Assembly (NCBI RefSeq): GCF_016464015.1
Contig: NZ_JACDXT010000024.1
Coordinates: 1-41,697, forward strand
DNA length: 41,697 nucleotides
Source: Psychrobacter sp. bablab_jr014
GTDB lineage: Bacteria; Pseudomonadota; Gammaproteobacteria; Pseudomonadales; Moraxellaceae
Reading direction: 5' to 3'
The notes below the pieces were generated by a model. That model saw only the letters and a list, made by a program, of their open reading frames with translations. It was not told the origin of the DNA and ran no database searches. Positions 34,558 through 41,697 of this stretch are shown here, one piece after another. Numbering within the stretch: the stretch's first letter is position 1; every line of letters begins with the position of its first letter. The position numbers and the translations under genes were made by a program.

Positions 34558-36216
34558 ATGGCAAAAGACAAAGCGAAAAAAAACGATAAAAACAGCGATA
34601 CATCCAATAAGAAAAATAAAAAGTCAGAAGCCAGTACCGAAACCTTCCCCAGCGTGCATGAGGCATTATTGACGCCCAATCCACTGAGCCAATTTGCGCT
34701 CGATGATGATGCCTTGCGCTTGGCACTGATTACCGCGCAATATGCCCTACGTGCCACACGCCAAAGCGAACACAAAAACGATACGGCAAGTGCGCCCACA
34801 CCGACAGGTTTGTTGGTGCTGGTCAATGGCATGGAGCAGGCGGGCAAAGGCGCGGCGGTCAAGCAGTTGCGCGAATGGGTTGACCCAAGATTACTCAAAG
34901 TCGAAGCCACCATCGGTACTGCGCCGCAACCAGCACAGCCCGTTTGGCAAGCGCATACGCACACTTTGCCACGTACAGGTGAAGTGATGGTATATTTTGG
35001 CAACTGGTATGCCGATTTGATTTATCACGTCATGCGTATGATGAGTGAGGCTAAAGCCAAAGATAATGGCGGGTCTAAAGGTAAGGACAAGTCTGCCAAA
35101 AAAGAGCTTAAAAAAAGATGGCAAAGTTATCTACAGCAGCAGCTCGCGCGCCTTAGCGCCTTTGAGCGCGACTTGGCAGCCAATCAAACCAAATTGCTCA
35201 AATGCTGGTTTCACATTGATGCCGATACCTTAAAAGACCGACTGCATGACGACGATGCCGACCCTGAATTTTTGTATCAAATTGATTGGGAAGACAAAGC
35301 GGTCTTAAAAATGTTTAATAAAGTCGCTGCGACCCTGATTGAGCAGCAAAGCGACTGGGTGATTATTGACGGCACGGATAAGGCGCGCGCCACTCAGCGC
35401 TTTTGTCATGAGGTCTTGCACGCCATGCAGCACACGTTGGTCAGTAGCGAGCAGCCGCCTTGTAATGATGCGACAGGCGATGCTTTTGAATGCGTGCCGA
35501 TTCCTGAGGTATTGACCGACATTGGCGACCCTGATATGAATAAGGACGACTATCGTCAAGAACTGGCGGACAAGCAAAGCCGTTTGGCAGCGCTCCTACG
35601 TGCGCGTGGGGACAGGCACGTGGTGTTTGCTTTTGAAGGCATGGACGCAGCAGGTAAGGGCGGCGCGATTAAGCGCTTGGTGGCACCACTCGACCCGCGT
35701 GAATATCAGGTGTACAACATCGGTGCGCCTATGAATTACGAGCTGGAGCACCCGTATCTGTGGCGCTTTTGGACGCGGCTGCCTAATGCGCGTACCGACC
35801 GCATCAGCCGCGTGGCGATTTTTGACCGCACATGGTATGGCAGGGTGTTGGTAGAGCGCGTTGAAGGCTTTGCCAAAGACTGCGAATGGCAGCGCGCTTA
35901 TGCCGAAATCAATCGTTTTGAAGCCGACTTGGTACAGTCAGGTACAGTTGTCTTAAAATACTGGTTAGCGATTGATAAACAAACCCAGCTTGAGCGTTTT
36001 GAAGCCCGCAAAAACACACCGCATAAAGAATACAAGCTGACCGATGATGATTGGCGCAACCGCGATAAATGGGAGGACTACGTCCAAGCTGCCGCCGATA
36101 TGCTGGCGCGTACGGATACTGACGCTGCACCATGGCACATTATAGCCACCAACGACAAGCGCCGCGCTCGCTTGCAAGTGCTCGAGCATGCCATCAATCA
36201 GCTACAAAATGGCTGA
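34558..36216 (+). CDS. pap: Polyphosphate:AMP phosphotransferase (tandem PPK2)
   Basis: Transfers phosphate from polyphosphate to AMP, giving ADP. Two PPK2 domains lie in tandem. The first (about 65-310) has a Walker A-like VNGMEQAGKGAAVKQLREW and FGNWYADLIYHV. The second (about 320-550) has FEGMDAAGKGGAIKRLVAPLDPREYQV, lid-region FDRTWYGRVLVERVEGF and KYWLAIDKQTQLERFEAR. The second domain carries the better-conserved motifs and is probably the catalytic one. The N-terminal 30 residues are Lys/Asp/Asn-rich. ATG 34558 follows CAAGGAGCAG; longer frames start in non-coding DNA. The phosphate carrier gene lies downstream. Confidence 0.92.
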   Translation: MAKDKAKKNDKNSDTSNKKNKKSEASTETFPSVHEALLTPNPLSQFALDDDALRLALITAQYALRATRQSEHKNDTASAPTPTGLLVLVNGMEQAGKGAAVKQLREWVDPRLLKVEATIGTAPQPAQPVWQAHTHTLPRTGEVMVYFGNWYADLIYHVMRMMSEAKAKDNGGSKGKDKSAKKELKKRWQSYLQQQLARLSAFERDLAANQTKLLKCWFHIDADTLKDRLHDDDADPEFLYQIDWEDKAVLKMFNKVAATLIEQQSDWVIIDGTDKARATQRFCHEVLHAMQHTLVSSEQPPCNDATGDAFECVPIPEVLTDIGDPDMNKDDYRQELADKQSRLAALLRARGDRHVVFAFEGMDAAGKGGAIKRLVAPLDPREYQVYNIGAPMNYELEHPYLWRFWTRLPNARTDRISRVAIFDRTWYGRVLVERVEGFAKDCEWQRAYAEINRFEADLVQSGTVVLKYWLAIDKQTQLERFEARKNTPHKEYKLTDDDWRNRDKWEDYVQAAADMLARTDTDAAPWHIIATNDKRRARLQVLEHAINQLQNG

Positions 36217-36636
36217 TAGTTTACGCTAACTGCTTGAATCGTCATAAAAATATGAAATGCAAAATGACTGGTTATACTCACGATTGTCTTTGACAAAAGT
36301 GTCAAAGTTACCATAATAGGGCTGCCACGAGGTACAATCGACGTGGCAGTTACCTAACGTTATCTTAGAATGTGTCAACATGGCGGTAAATATCGACACA
36401 GAACCATGCATTCTAGATACATATCTAATATAATAGGCGGCGCATCATCCTCTTGACAGCTTTAGCATTTCGCGTCTAGCACCTTTTTAGTCGATTCAGA
36501 CAGACGCGCTCTAGCCGCGGTATGATGCCCAACATTCCCACTTGTGCCGACACCCCATGCTGATACTAAGCGTGGCGCATTGGCTCAGGTGTTTATTCGC
36601 ACTATTTTTATAAGCTGACGCAGGGCATATCAACCT
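36217..36636. other. Palindrome-rich intergenic region upstream of the PiT gene
   Basis: 420 bp with no ORF I support. Two perfect dyads are clear: CTTTGACA-N4-TGTCAAAG (36288-36307) and CTGCCACG-N12-CGTGGCAG (36322-36349). Further GTGTC/GACAC words lie at 36371-36400. It must also hold the PiT promoter. No Pho-box consensus is obvious to me. Confidence 0.6.
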
Positions 36637-38244
36637 ATGGGTATTAGCAGCAGTTCTACGCAACCGATCAAAAAAGTCGGTTCGATGAGAGTGAATCTCT
36701 TCTTTGCCATTCTTATGATTGTGATGACCATTTACTTCTTGTGGTGGGGTATTGGATACACCTTGCATCAGCAAACATTACTGTTTGTGGTCGCCACCGC
36801 CTTTGGTGTTTTCATGGCGTTTAACATCGGTGGTAATGATGTTGCCAACTCCTTCGGCACCTCAGTCGGCGCGGGGACACTGACCATCCCACAAGCACTT
36901 GGCGTTGCCGCGATTTTTGAAGTCTCAGGCGCAGTGCTGGCAGGTGGTGAGGTAACCGACACCATCCGTAAAGGCATTGTGGACTTAGATGGTCTGTCTG
37001 TGACGCCCAATCAGTTTATTTACGTCATGCTCTCCGCTTTGATTGCGGCGGCGTTTTGGCTATTGTTTGCCACGCGTAAGGGCTTGCCTGTATCCACCAC
37101 GCACTCGATTATTGGCGGTGTGATTGGTAGCTCGATTGTCCTTGGTATTTATGTCGGCGGCACCGACATGGCGCTGTCTACTGTCGATTGGGGCACCATC
37201 GGTCAAATTGCCATCTCATGGGTACTGTCACCTGTTTTAGGCGGTGTCTTGTCGTACATCCTTTACGGTCAGATTAAGAAAAACATCATTGATTATAATG
37301 ATATGACCGAAGCGCGCATTCATGACCTAAAACAAGCCAAAAAAGCGCTCAAGCAAAACCACAAAGAATTTTTTGACAAGCTATCTGAGTCACTCCAGCT
37401 GTCGTATACTTCAGCGATGCTCCGCGATCAAGAAATCTATAAAGACGACGACTGCGCGCGTGAAGACCTAGAAACCGACTATTATCAAAATCTATATGAC
37501 ATTGAGCGTGAGCGCGGCAGTTTGGACACGCTAAAAGCGATTAAGAAATGGGTACCGCTCATTGCTGCAGGGGGTGGTGTGGTCATGACCGCCTTAGTCG
37601 TATTTAAAGGCTTAAAGAACGTCAATAGCTCATTGAGTAACCTAAATGGCTTCTTAATCATGGGTATGATTGGCGCACTGGTGTGGCTTGCGACCTTTAT
37701 CTATACCAAAAGTATCCGTGGTAAGCATAAAGAAGATTTGAGCAAGGCCACCTTTATTATGTTTAGCTGGATGCAGGTCTTTACTGCCTCAGCTTTTGCT
37801 TTTAGTCACGGCTCAAACGACATCGCCAACGCCGTCGGACCATTTGCAGCGATTATGGACGTGATTCGTAATAACAGCATTGCCGCACAAGCTGCCGTGC
37901 CTTCAGCAGTCATGTTAACCTTTGGTGTGGCACTGATTGTCGGTCTTTGGTTTATTGGTAAAGAAGTCATCCAGACCGTCGGTACCAACCTTGCCAAAAT
38001 GCACCCAGCCTCAGGCTTTTCAGCTGAGCTTGCTGCTGCTGCGGTCGTTATGGGCGCATCGACTATGGGTCTGCCTGTCTCAAGTACGCATACCTTAGTC
38101 GGGGCGGTACTGGGTATCGGTATTGTTAATAAAAATACCAACTGGGCTCTGATGAAGCCAATCGGCCTTGCTTGGGTCATTACCTTGCCAGCGGCTGCGG
38201 CCATGTCTGCCATTAGCTTTGTGGTTTTAGACAAGATTTTCTAA
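36637..38244 (+). CDS. PiT-family inorganic phosphate transporter
   Basis: 535-residue inner-membrane low-affinity phosphate (or metal-phosphate) carrier. The two family repeats are visible: FNIGGNDVANSFGTSVGAGTLT near residue 65 and FSHGSNDIANAVGPFAAI near 390. Each is followed by a GLPVS(T/S)TH motif (KGLPVSTTHSIIGGVIG, MGLPVSSTHTLVGAVLG). A charged cytoplasmic loop of about 110 residues (about 215-325) separates the halves. Placement behind the polyphosphate enzyme supports a phosphate role. ATG 36637 is used; ATG 36685 at MRVNLFF is an alternative since neither has a strong ribosome site. Confidence 0.92.
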   Translation: MGISSSSTQPIKKVGSMRVNLFFAILMIVMTIYFLWWGIGYTLHQQTLLFVVATAFGVFMAFNIGGNDVANSFGTSVGAGTLTIPQALGVAAIFEVSGAVLAGGEVTDTIRKGIVDLDGLSVTPNQFIYVMLSALIAAAFWLLFATRKGLPVSTTHSIIGGVIGSSIVLGIYVGGTDMALSTVDWGTIGQIAISWVLSPVLGGVLSYILYGQIKKNIIDYNDMTEARIHDLKQAKKALKQNHKEFFDKLSESLQLSYTSAMLRDQEIYKDDDCAREDLETDYYQNLYDIERERGSLDTLKAIKKWVPLIAAGGGVVMTALVVFKGLKNVNSSLSNLNGFLIMGMIGALVWLATFIYTKSIRGKHKEDLSKATFIMFSWMQVFTASAFAFSHGSNDIANAVGPFAAIMDVIRNNSIAAQAAVPSAVMLTFGVALIVGLWFIGKEVIQTVGTNLAKMHPASGFSAELAAAAVVMGASTMGLPVSSTHTLVGAVLGIGIVNKNTNWALMKPIGLAWVITLPAAAAMSAISFVVLDKIF

Positions 38245-38253
38245 TCAACTTTC

Positions 38254-38353
38254 TAGGGCGTGTCTTCATTTTAAAAATGGTGATACAGGGAGATTAAAGG
38301 TATTTTTCGCAGCCACAGCAAGCAAGAAAAATGCCTTTAATCGAGTGCACCTA
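38254..38353. mobile_element. Degenerate GGGCGT-family mini-element with internal hairpin
   Basis: The left end is TA-GGGCGTGTCTTCATT as in the other elements; the right end (TGCACCTA) is eroded. Inside are 17-bp inverted arms GATTAAAGGTATTTTTC (38292-38308) and a complement with one wobble change (38326-38342). It lies directly after the PiT stop codon. Confidence 0.55.
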
Positions 38354-38394
38354 TTATGTTGTGTCGTTTATTTAGATGTGACCGCACAAACAAT

Positions 38395-38431
38395 AAAAAA
38401 GCGTACTGCCAATCGGGAGTACGCTTTTTTT
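38395..38431 (+). terminator. Bidirectional terminator between the PiT and alaA-like genes
   Basis: Stem AAAAAAGCGTACT/AGTACGCTTTTTT, between convergent genes, with A- and T-runs on both sides. Confidence 0.9.
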
Positions 38432-38458
38432 ATAAAACTTATAGTGTTAAGAAGACCA

Positions 38459-40039
38459 TCAATCTGTACCAAACTGTTGGCGTTTTTTGGCAAAAAAGCG
38501 ATCCAAACGATCCATCGCATCTTCAAGGTTTAATAAATTGGGCAAGAAAACCACGCGAAAATGGTCAGGTTTGTCCCAGTTAAAGCCCGTCCCTTGTACC
38601 ATCAAGACCTTTTCTTCAACCAACAAATCCATCATAAACTGCATGTCGTTTTTGACAGGGTAGATTTCAGGGTCCATCTTTGGAAAGCAATAAAACGCGC
38701 CTTGTGGCTTAGTGCAAGAAATACCCTTAATCGCATTGAGACGCGAAATGGCCATTTCTCGCTGCTTGTATAAGCGGCCTGTCTCTGCGGTCAGCTCCTG
38801 CATGCTTTGATGACCGCCCATCGCGGTTTGGATAGCGTGCTGCGCAGGCGCGTTGGCACATAGGCGCATTGAGGCGAGCATGTCCAAGCCTTCGATAAAG
38901 TCGCTGGCGTGGTCTTTTTTGCCTGAGACCAGCATCCACCCTGCGCGAAAGCCTGCAATACGGTGCGACTTGGACAAGCCATTATAAGACAGTACCAGCG
39001 CTTCATCGGTCAGTGTACACATCGGTGTATGTACCACATCATCATAAAGCACGCGGTCATAAATCTCATCCGCCATAATCACCAAATTGTGCTCGACCGC
39101 CAAATCTACGATTTGTTTTAATACCTCATTTGAGTACAGCGCGCCTGTCGGATTGTTTGGGTTAATTACCACGATGCCCTTGGTCTTGTCCGTGATTTTT
39201 GACTTGATGTCTTCAATATCAGGATGCCAGTTGTCGTCCTCATTGCAGCGATAATGCACCGCCGTACCGCCTGACAAATTAGCGGCTGCCGTCCATAGCG
39301 GATAATCGGGCATCGGAATCAACACCTCATCACCGTCATTCATCAGCGCTTGCATGGTCATCACAATCAGCTCAGACACGCCATTGCCCAAATATACATC
39401 GCGCACATCGACCGCCGACAGCAAGCCCTTAGATTGGTAATACTGCAACACTGCCTTACGCGCCGAAAAAATGCCTTGCGAGTCTGAATAGCCTGTCGCT
39501 TCGGTCAAATTCATTGACACATCACGCAAAATCTCATGCGGCGCCTCTAAACCAAATGGTGCAGGGTTGCCGACATTGAGCTTAATAATTCGGTGACCGT
39601 CGGTTTCCATTTTATTCGCCGTTTGTAGCAGCGGGCCGCGAATGTCATAGCAGACGTTTTTAAGTTTGGTAGATTTGGTTAATGGTTTCATAGCGTGACC
39701 TGTTGTCGCCGATTGAGATAAAAAAGATGAAGAAGACGTATCAAATATAGTGGGTGCTGTTGACGCCTTAGCGGGTGTATCAGCTGGCATAATCTCAGCG
39801 TCTTCTCCGCGCAGCAGGTAGCCCTCAGTACAGCCTAAGAGTCGCGCAAGGGTAGGCAGCTTTGAGGACACAATGCCATTGGTGCCGCGTTCCCAGTTTG
39901 AAATCGCACCTCGACTAACTTTAGCGCCTGCCTCGGTCATCGCTTGCGCCAGCTGTTCTGCCGTAAGCCCCTTATCACGGCGCAAGCGCACCAAACGCGC
40001 TGCCTGTGCCAGTCGGTCTTTACTTGTCTGATCCGTCAT
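38459..40039 (-). CDS. XRE helix-turn-helix domain fused to an AlaA-type aminotransferase
   Basis: 526 residues. Residues about 10-78 form an XRE/Cro-type DNA-binding domain (LVRLRRDKGLTAEQLAQAMTEAGAKVSRGAISNWERGTNG...LPTLARLLGC). A Ser/Thr/Ala-rich linker runs to about 116. From Met117 (MKPLTKSTKLKNVCYDIRGPLL) the remaining 410 residues match full-length AlaA, glutamate-pyruvate aminotransferase, including NPNNPTGALYS, MADEIYDRVLYD and PLP-binding Lys357 in SYNGLSKSHRIAGFRAGWM. The fusion may be an enzyme that regulates its own gene, or a regulator sensing pyruvate/alanine through a PLP domain, as MocR proteins do with a GntR-type head. An internal start at Met117 could make a separate enzyme, but its ribosome site is weak. 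Confidence 0.9.
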   Translation of the reverse strand: MTDQTSKDRLAQAARLVRLRRDKGLTAEQLAQAMTEAGAKVSRGAISNWERGTNGIVSSKLPTLARLLGCTEGYLLRGEDAEIMPADTPAKASTAPTIFDTSSSSFLSQSATTGHAMKPLTKSTKLKNVCYDIRGPLLQTANKMETDGHRIIKLNVGNPAPFGLEAPHEILRDVSMNLTEATGYSDSQGIFSARKAVLQYYQSKGLLSAVDVRDVYLGNGVSELIVMTMQALMNDGDEVLIPMPDYPLWTAAANLSGGTAVHYRCNEDDNWHPDIEDIKSKITDKTKGIVVINPNNPTGALYSNEVLKQIVDLAVEHNLVIMADEIYDRVLYDDVVHTPMCTLTDEALVLSYNGLSKSHRIAGFRAGWMLVSGKKDHASDFIEGLDMLASMRLCANAPAQHAIQTAMGGHQSMQELTAETGRLYKQREMAISRLNAIKGISCTKPQGAFYCFPKMDPEIYPVKNDMQFMMDLLVEEKVLMVQGTGFNWDKPDHFRVVFLPNLLNLEDAMDRLDRFFAKKRQQFGTD

Positions 40040-40085
40040 AAAACAGTAAATCCTCTGCAGATGAGGTAATAATCATAGTTTTAAA

Positions 40086-40173
40086 TGCAAGATATTATTG
40101 CAAATAAAATAATTTGGCAAATGTATTCTGATAAATTTTATTAAATCATTACATTTTGCAAGTAAATCTTGCA
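40086..40173. promoter_or_regulatory. Paired dyads TGCAA-N7-TTGCA, candidate operators
   Basis: Two inverted repeats, 40086-40102 and 40157-40173, both read TGCAA, seven bases, TTGCA. Their outer flanks are also alike (AAATGCAAGAT in one, its complement in the other). Centres are 71 bp apart, near seven helical turns. They lie in the AT-rich gap between the XRE-alaA fusion (minus) and msrB (plus). Confidence 0.65.
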
Positions 40174-40320
40174 TTTTATAAATAACGAATTGCCTAATGA
40201 ATGAATTGTGACCAGATATCAACAATTCGTAGCACAACACTGGTAAAACAGACTGGTCATCACCATATTAAAAGCGCACACTGAACCAACATAGATACTT
40301 GAGAGTTTTAAGGAAACAAC

Positions 40321-40749
40321 ATGCAAGACAACCAACTGACCAAAGAAGAAATTGCCCAACTGACAGATGCTGACTGGAGAGAGCGCCTAAGCGACGAAGA
40401 GTATCAAATCATGCGTGAAAAGGGCACAGAACGCCCATTCACTGGCGTGTATAACGATACTACCGATGATGGCGTGTATCGCTGTAAAGGCTGCGGCGCA
40501 AAGCTGTTTGATGCGGATAATAAGTTTAACGCAGGTTGCGGCTGGCCGAGCTTTGACCAAACCATCGACAACAGCGCCATTGACGAGCACCTAGACACCT
40601 CACTTGGCATGCGCCGTACCGAAGTCACTTGCAGCAACTGCGGTGCGCATTTGGGTCACGTCTTTCCAGATGGCCCGCGCGAGACCACAGGCATGCGCTA
40701 CTGCATCAATTCTGTAGCACTTGAGCTGGATACAGATGCCAAAGAATAA
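40321..40749 (+). CDS. msrB: Peptide methionine-R-sulfoxide reductase MsrB
   Basis: Reduces methionine-R-sulfoxide in damaged proteins. It is 142 residues, the normal length for a stand-alone MsrB. Zinc ligands are Cys55 and Cys58 (YRCKGCGAKLF) and Cys104 and Cys107 (CSNCGAHLGHVF). The catalytic Cys128 is in GMRYCINS. GCGWPSF and HVFPDGP are conserved. ATG 40321 follows AAGGAAAC. gpx follows 108 bp downstream on the same strand, so the pair could be a small oxidative-defence unit. Confidence 0.97.
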   Translation: MQDNQLTKEEIAQLTDADWRERLSDEEYQIMREKGTERPFTGVYNDTTDDGVYRCKGCGAKLFDADNKFNAGCGWPSFDQTIDNSAIDEHLDTSLGMRRTEVTCSNCGAHLGHVFPDGPRETTGMRYCINSVALELDTDAKE

Positions 40750-40857
40750 TTAACAGCCGTTAATCGCTAAACAGAGCGTGTGATAAACGCATGCTCTGTT
40801 TACTATGAGAACACAGTGATAAGCAACGATTAAAATAATCATAATAAGGAAAACATT

Positions 40858-41349
40858 ATGGACAACATCTATCAGTTTGACGCCGAGCGCTTAGATGGCA
40901 GCATGCAGTCATTCGCAGACTATAAAGGCAAAGTATTGCTCATCGTCAATACCGCCAGCAAATGCGGACTGACGCCGCAATACGAAGGGCTAGAGCAGCT
41001 GTATCAGACCTATAAGGACCAAGGGCTGGTTATCATCGGTTTTCCTTGCAACCAGTTTGGGCATCAAGAACCGGGTGACGCCTCAGAGATTGGGCAGTTT
41101 TGCCAAAAGAATTATGGGGTTAGCTTTCCAATGATGGCGAAGGTTGATGTCAACGGCAGCGATGCGCATCCCATCTATAAGTGGCTAAAAGAACAAAAAG
41201 GCGGCGTTCTGCTGGATGCGATTAAATGGAACTTCAGCAAGTTTTTAATCAATCGTGAGGGTCAAGTGGTCGAGCGTTATGCGCCAACGACCGAGCCAAA
41301 AGCCTTAACTGACGATATCGAAGCACAGCTTGCACAAAAAAGTGTATAA
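40858..41349 (+). CDS. Glutathione peroxidase family (Cys type)
   Basis: 163 residues. The active-site motif NTASKCGLTPQYEGLE carries Cys36 rather than selenocysteine. The other tetrad members are in FPCNQFGHQEPG (Gln) and IKWNFSKFLI (Trp, Asn). Bacterial Cys-type members often use thioredoxin more than glutathione to reduce peroxides, so the name marks the family, not a proven donor. A good AATAAGGAAAAC site precedes the ATG. The inverted repeat begins only 24 bp after its stop codon, and I see no separate terminator there. Confidence 0.94.
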   Translation: MDNIYQFDAERLDGSMQSFADYKGKVLLIVNTASKCGLTPQYEGLEQLYQTYKDQGLVIIGFPCNQFGHQEPGDASEIGQFCQKNYGVSFPMMAKVDVNGSDAHPIYKWLKEQKGGVLLDAIKWNFSKFLINREGQVVERYAPTTEPKALTDDIEAQLAQKSV

Positions 41350-41428
41350 AGTAGCGCTAAATAATCACAGCGAAAACAATATCTTATAAAAAACTTTAAA
41401 AAAAGGCTAAAATAACTGCAAAAAGTGT

Positions 41429-41456
41429 TTGACAGGGATATGTAAATCTATATAAT
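41429..41456 (+). promoter_or_regulatory. Sigma70-type promoter of right tRNA-Val locus
   Basis: Consensus TTGACA (41429-41434), 16-bp spacer, consensus TATAAT (41451-41456). It is followed by a CAC-rich discriminator. Confidence 0.87.
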
Positions 41457-41653
41457 ACACACCCACAGCAAGGGGCTAAACAAAACAAGCCTAGCTGGTT
41501 AAGTTAACATCGAGTGTGACAGCTGATGATAGCTTACTAAGAAAATCTCTTAAAGATTTTCGCGATACATATAGTTATCGAGTTTTTAGAATTTACGAAA
41601 ATGTAAATTCTCTTGCGCTCGGACGAAGCAGTGCTTCGCTATATCCTCGCTCA

Positions 41654-41697
41654 GGGTGATTAGCTCAGTTGGTAGAGCGTCTGCCTTACACGCAGAA
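41654..41697 (+). tRNA. tRNA-Val(UAC), partial (5' part)
   Basis: GGGTGAT acceptor strand, D-arm and the complete anticodon arm with UAC are present. The window ends two bases after the anticodon stem. It is identical to the 44 nt at the left end, so the genome has at least two such loci. Confidence 0.93.

Larger units (their letters stand above)
41373..41697. repeat. Right arm of 325-bp inverted repeat
   Basis: Reverse complement of 1-325 with two mismatches. It contains the tRNA-Val promoter, a roughly 200-nt leader and the tRNA start, all on the plus strand. The leader folds into GAAAATCT/AGATTTTC (41541-41561), GAATTTAC/GTAAATTC (41589-41610) and CGAAGC/GCTTCG (41624-41638). Confidence 0.97.

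Noticed and set aside
36322..36360. Integron attC-like site
   Set aside because: The ACCTAAC/GTTATCT junction does not satisfy the RYYYAAC/GTTRRRY pair and no integrase or cassette array is present.
40964..40972. Selenocysteine in the glutathione peroxidase
   Set aside because: The active-site codon is TGC (Cys36), not TGA.
1..41697. Genomic island or prophage ending in tRNA genes
   Set aside because: Both ends carry tRNA sequence, but there is no integrase, phage or conjugation gene, the repeats are inverted rather than direct, and the content is housekeeping.

Overview
The window looks like a chromosomal segment of a Psychrobacter-like member of the Moraxellaceae (Gammaproteobacteria). 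This rests on gene content and protein style: adjacent pilS/pilR and gacA-like genes, ubiE beside a FFLEELY-motif gene, an alaA-type aminotransferase, dispersed ruvA and ruvB, and many small inverted-repeat elements. No database search was possible, so the genus is an inference. Almost all of it is housekeeping DNA. There is no integrase, transposase, plasmid gene, phage gene or CRISPR array.

Both ends of the window are the same 325-bp sequence in opposite orientation (1-325 and 41373-41697; I count 2 mismatches and no gaps). Each copy carries a strong promoter, a structured leader and the first 44 nt of a tRNA-Val(UAC) gene transcribed outward.

Layout: cardiolipin synthase (cls) with an odd start; a Sel1-repeat protein with a hexanucleotide repeat; an inverted-repeat element; 6S RNA (ssrS, minus); gpmI; a C-terminal processing protease; pilR and pilS (minus); a gacA/uvrY-like regulator (minus); a pbpG-like penicillin-binding protein; thiE; a small DksA-like protein (minus); pgk; an Ala/Glu-rich lipoprotein; fba; ruvA; a Fur-controlled TonB siderophore receptor lying between two 118-bp direct repeats; a five-gene minus-strand hydroxyproline catabolism operon (symporter, aldehyde dehydrogenase, DapA-family deaminase, FAD oxidase, epimerase) with a divergent PAS-AraC regulator; ruvB; ubiB, ubiE and a FFLEELY gene (minus); a polyphosphate:AMP phosphotransferase; a PiT phosphate transporter; an XRE-alaA fusion (minus); msrB; gpx.

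Functional groups: gpmI, pgk and fba serve central carbon flow. PilS/PilR and the GacA-like regulator control pili and global behaviour. The hydroxyproline cluster should turn trans-4-hydroxy-L-proline into 2-oxoglutarate in four steps. The polyphosphate enzyme and PiT carrier handle phosphate. MsrB and Gpx protect against oxidation.

Points most worth a second look: (i) an XRE DNA-binding domain fused to an AlaA-type aminotransferase, with two TGCAA-N7-TTGCA dyads 71 bp apart upstream of it; (ii) the siderophore receptor cassette bracketed by duplicated copies of the agcS 3' end and its terminator; (iii) the outward-facing tRNA-Val inverted repeats; (iv) a family of TA-flanked miniature elements starting GGGCGT, one of which forms the pilR stop codon; (v) UbiE with a roughly 105-residue disordered N-terminal extension.
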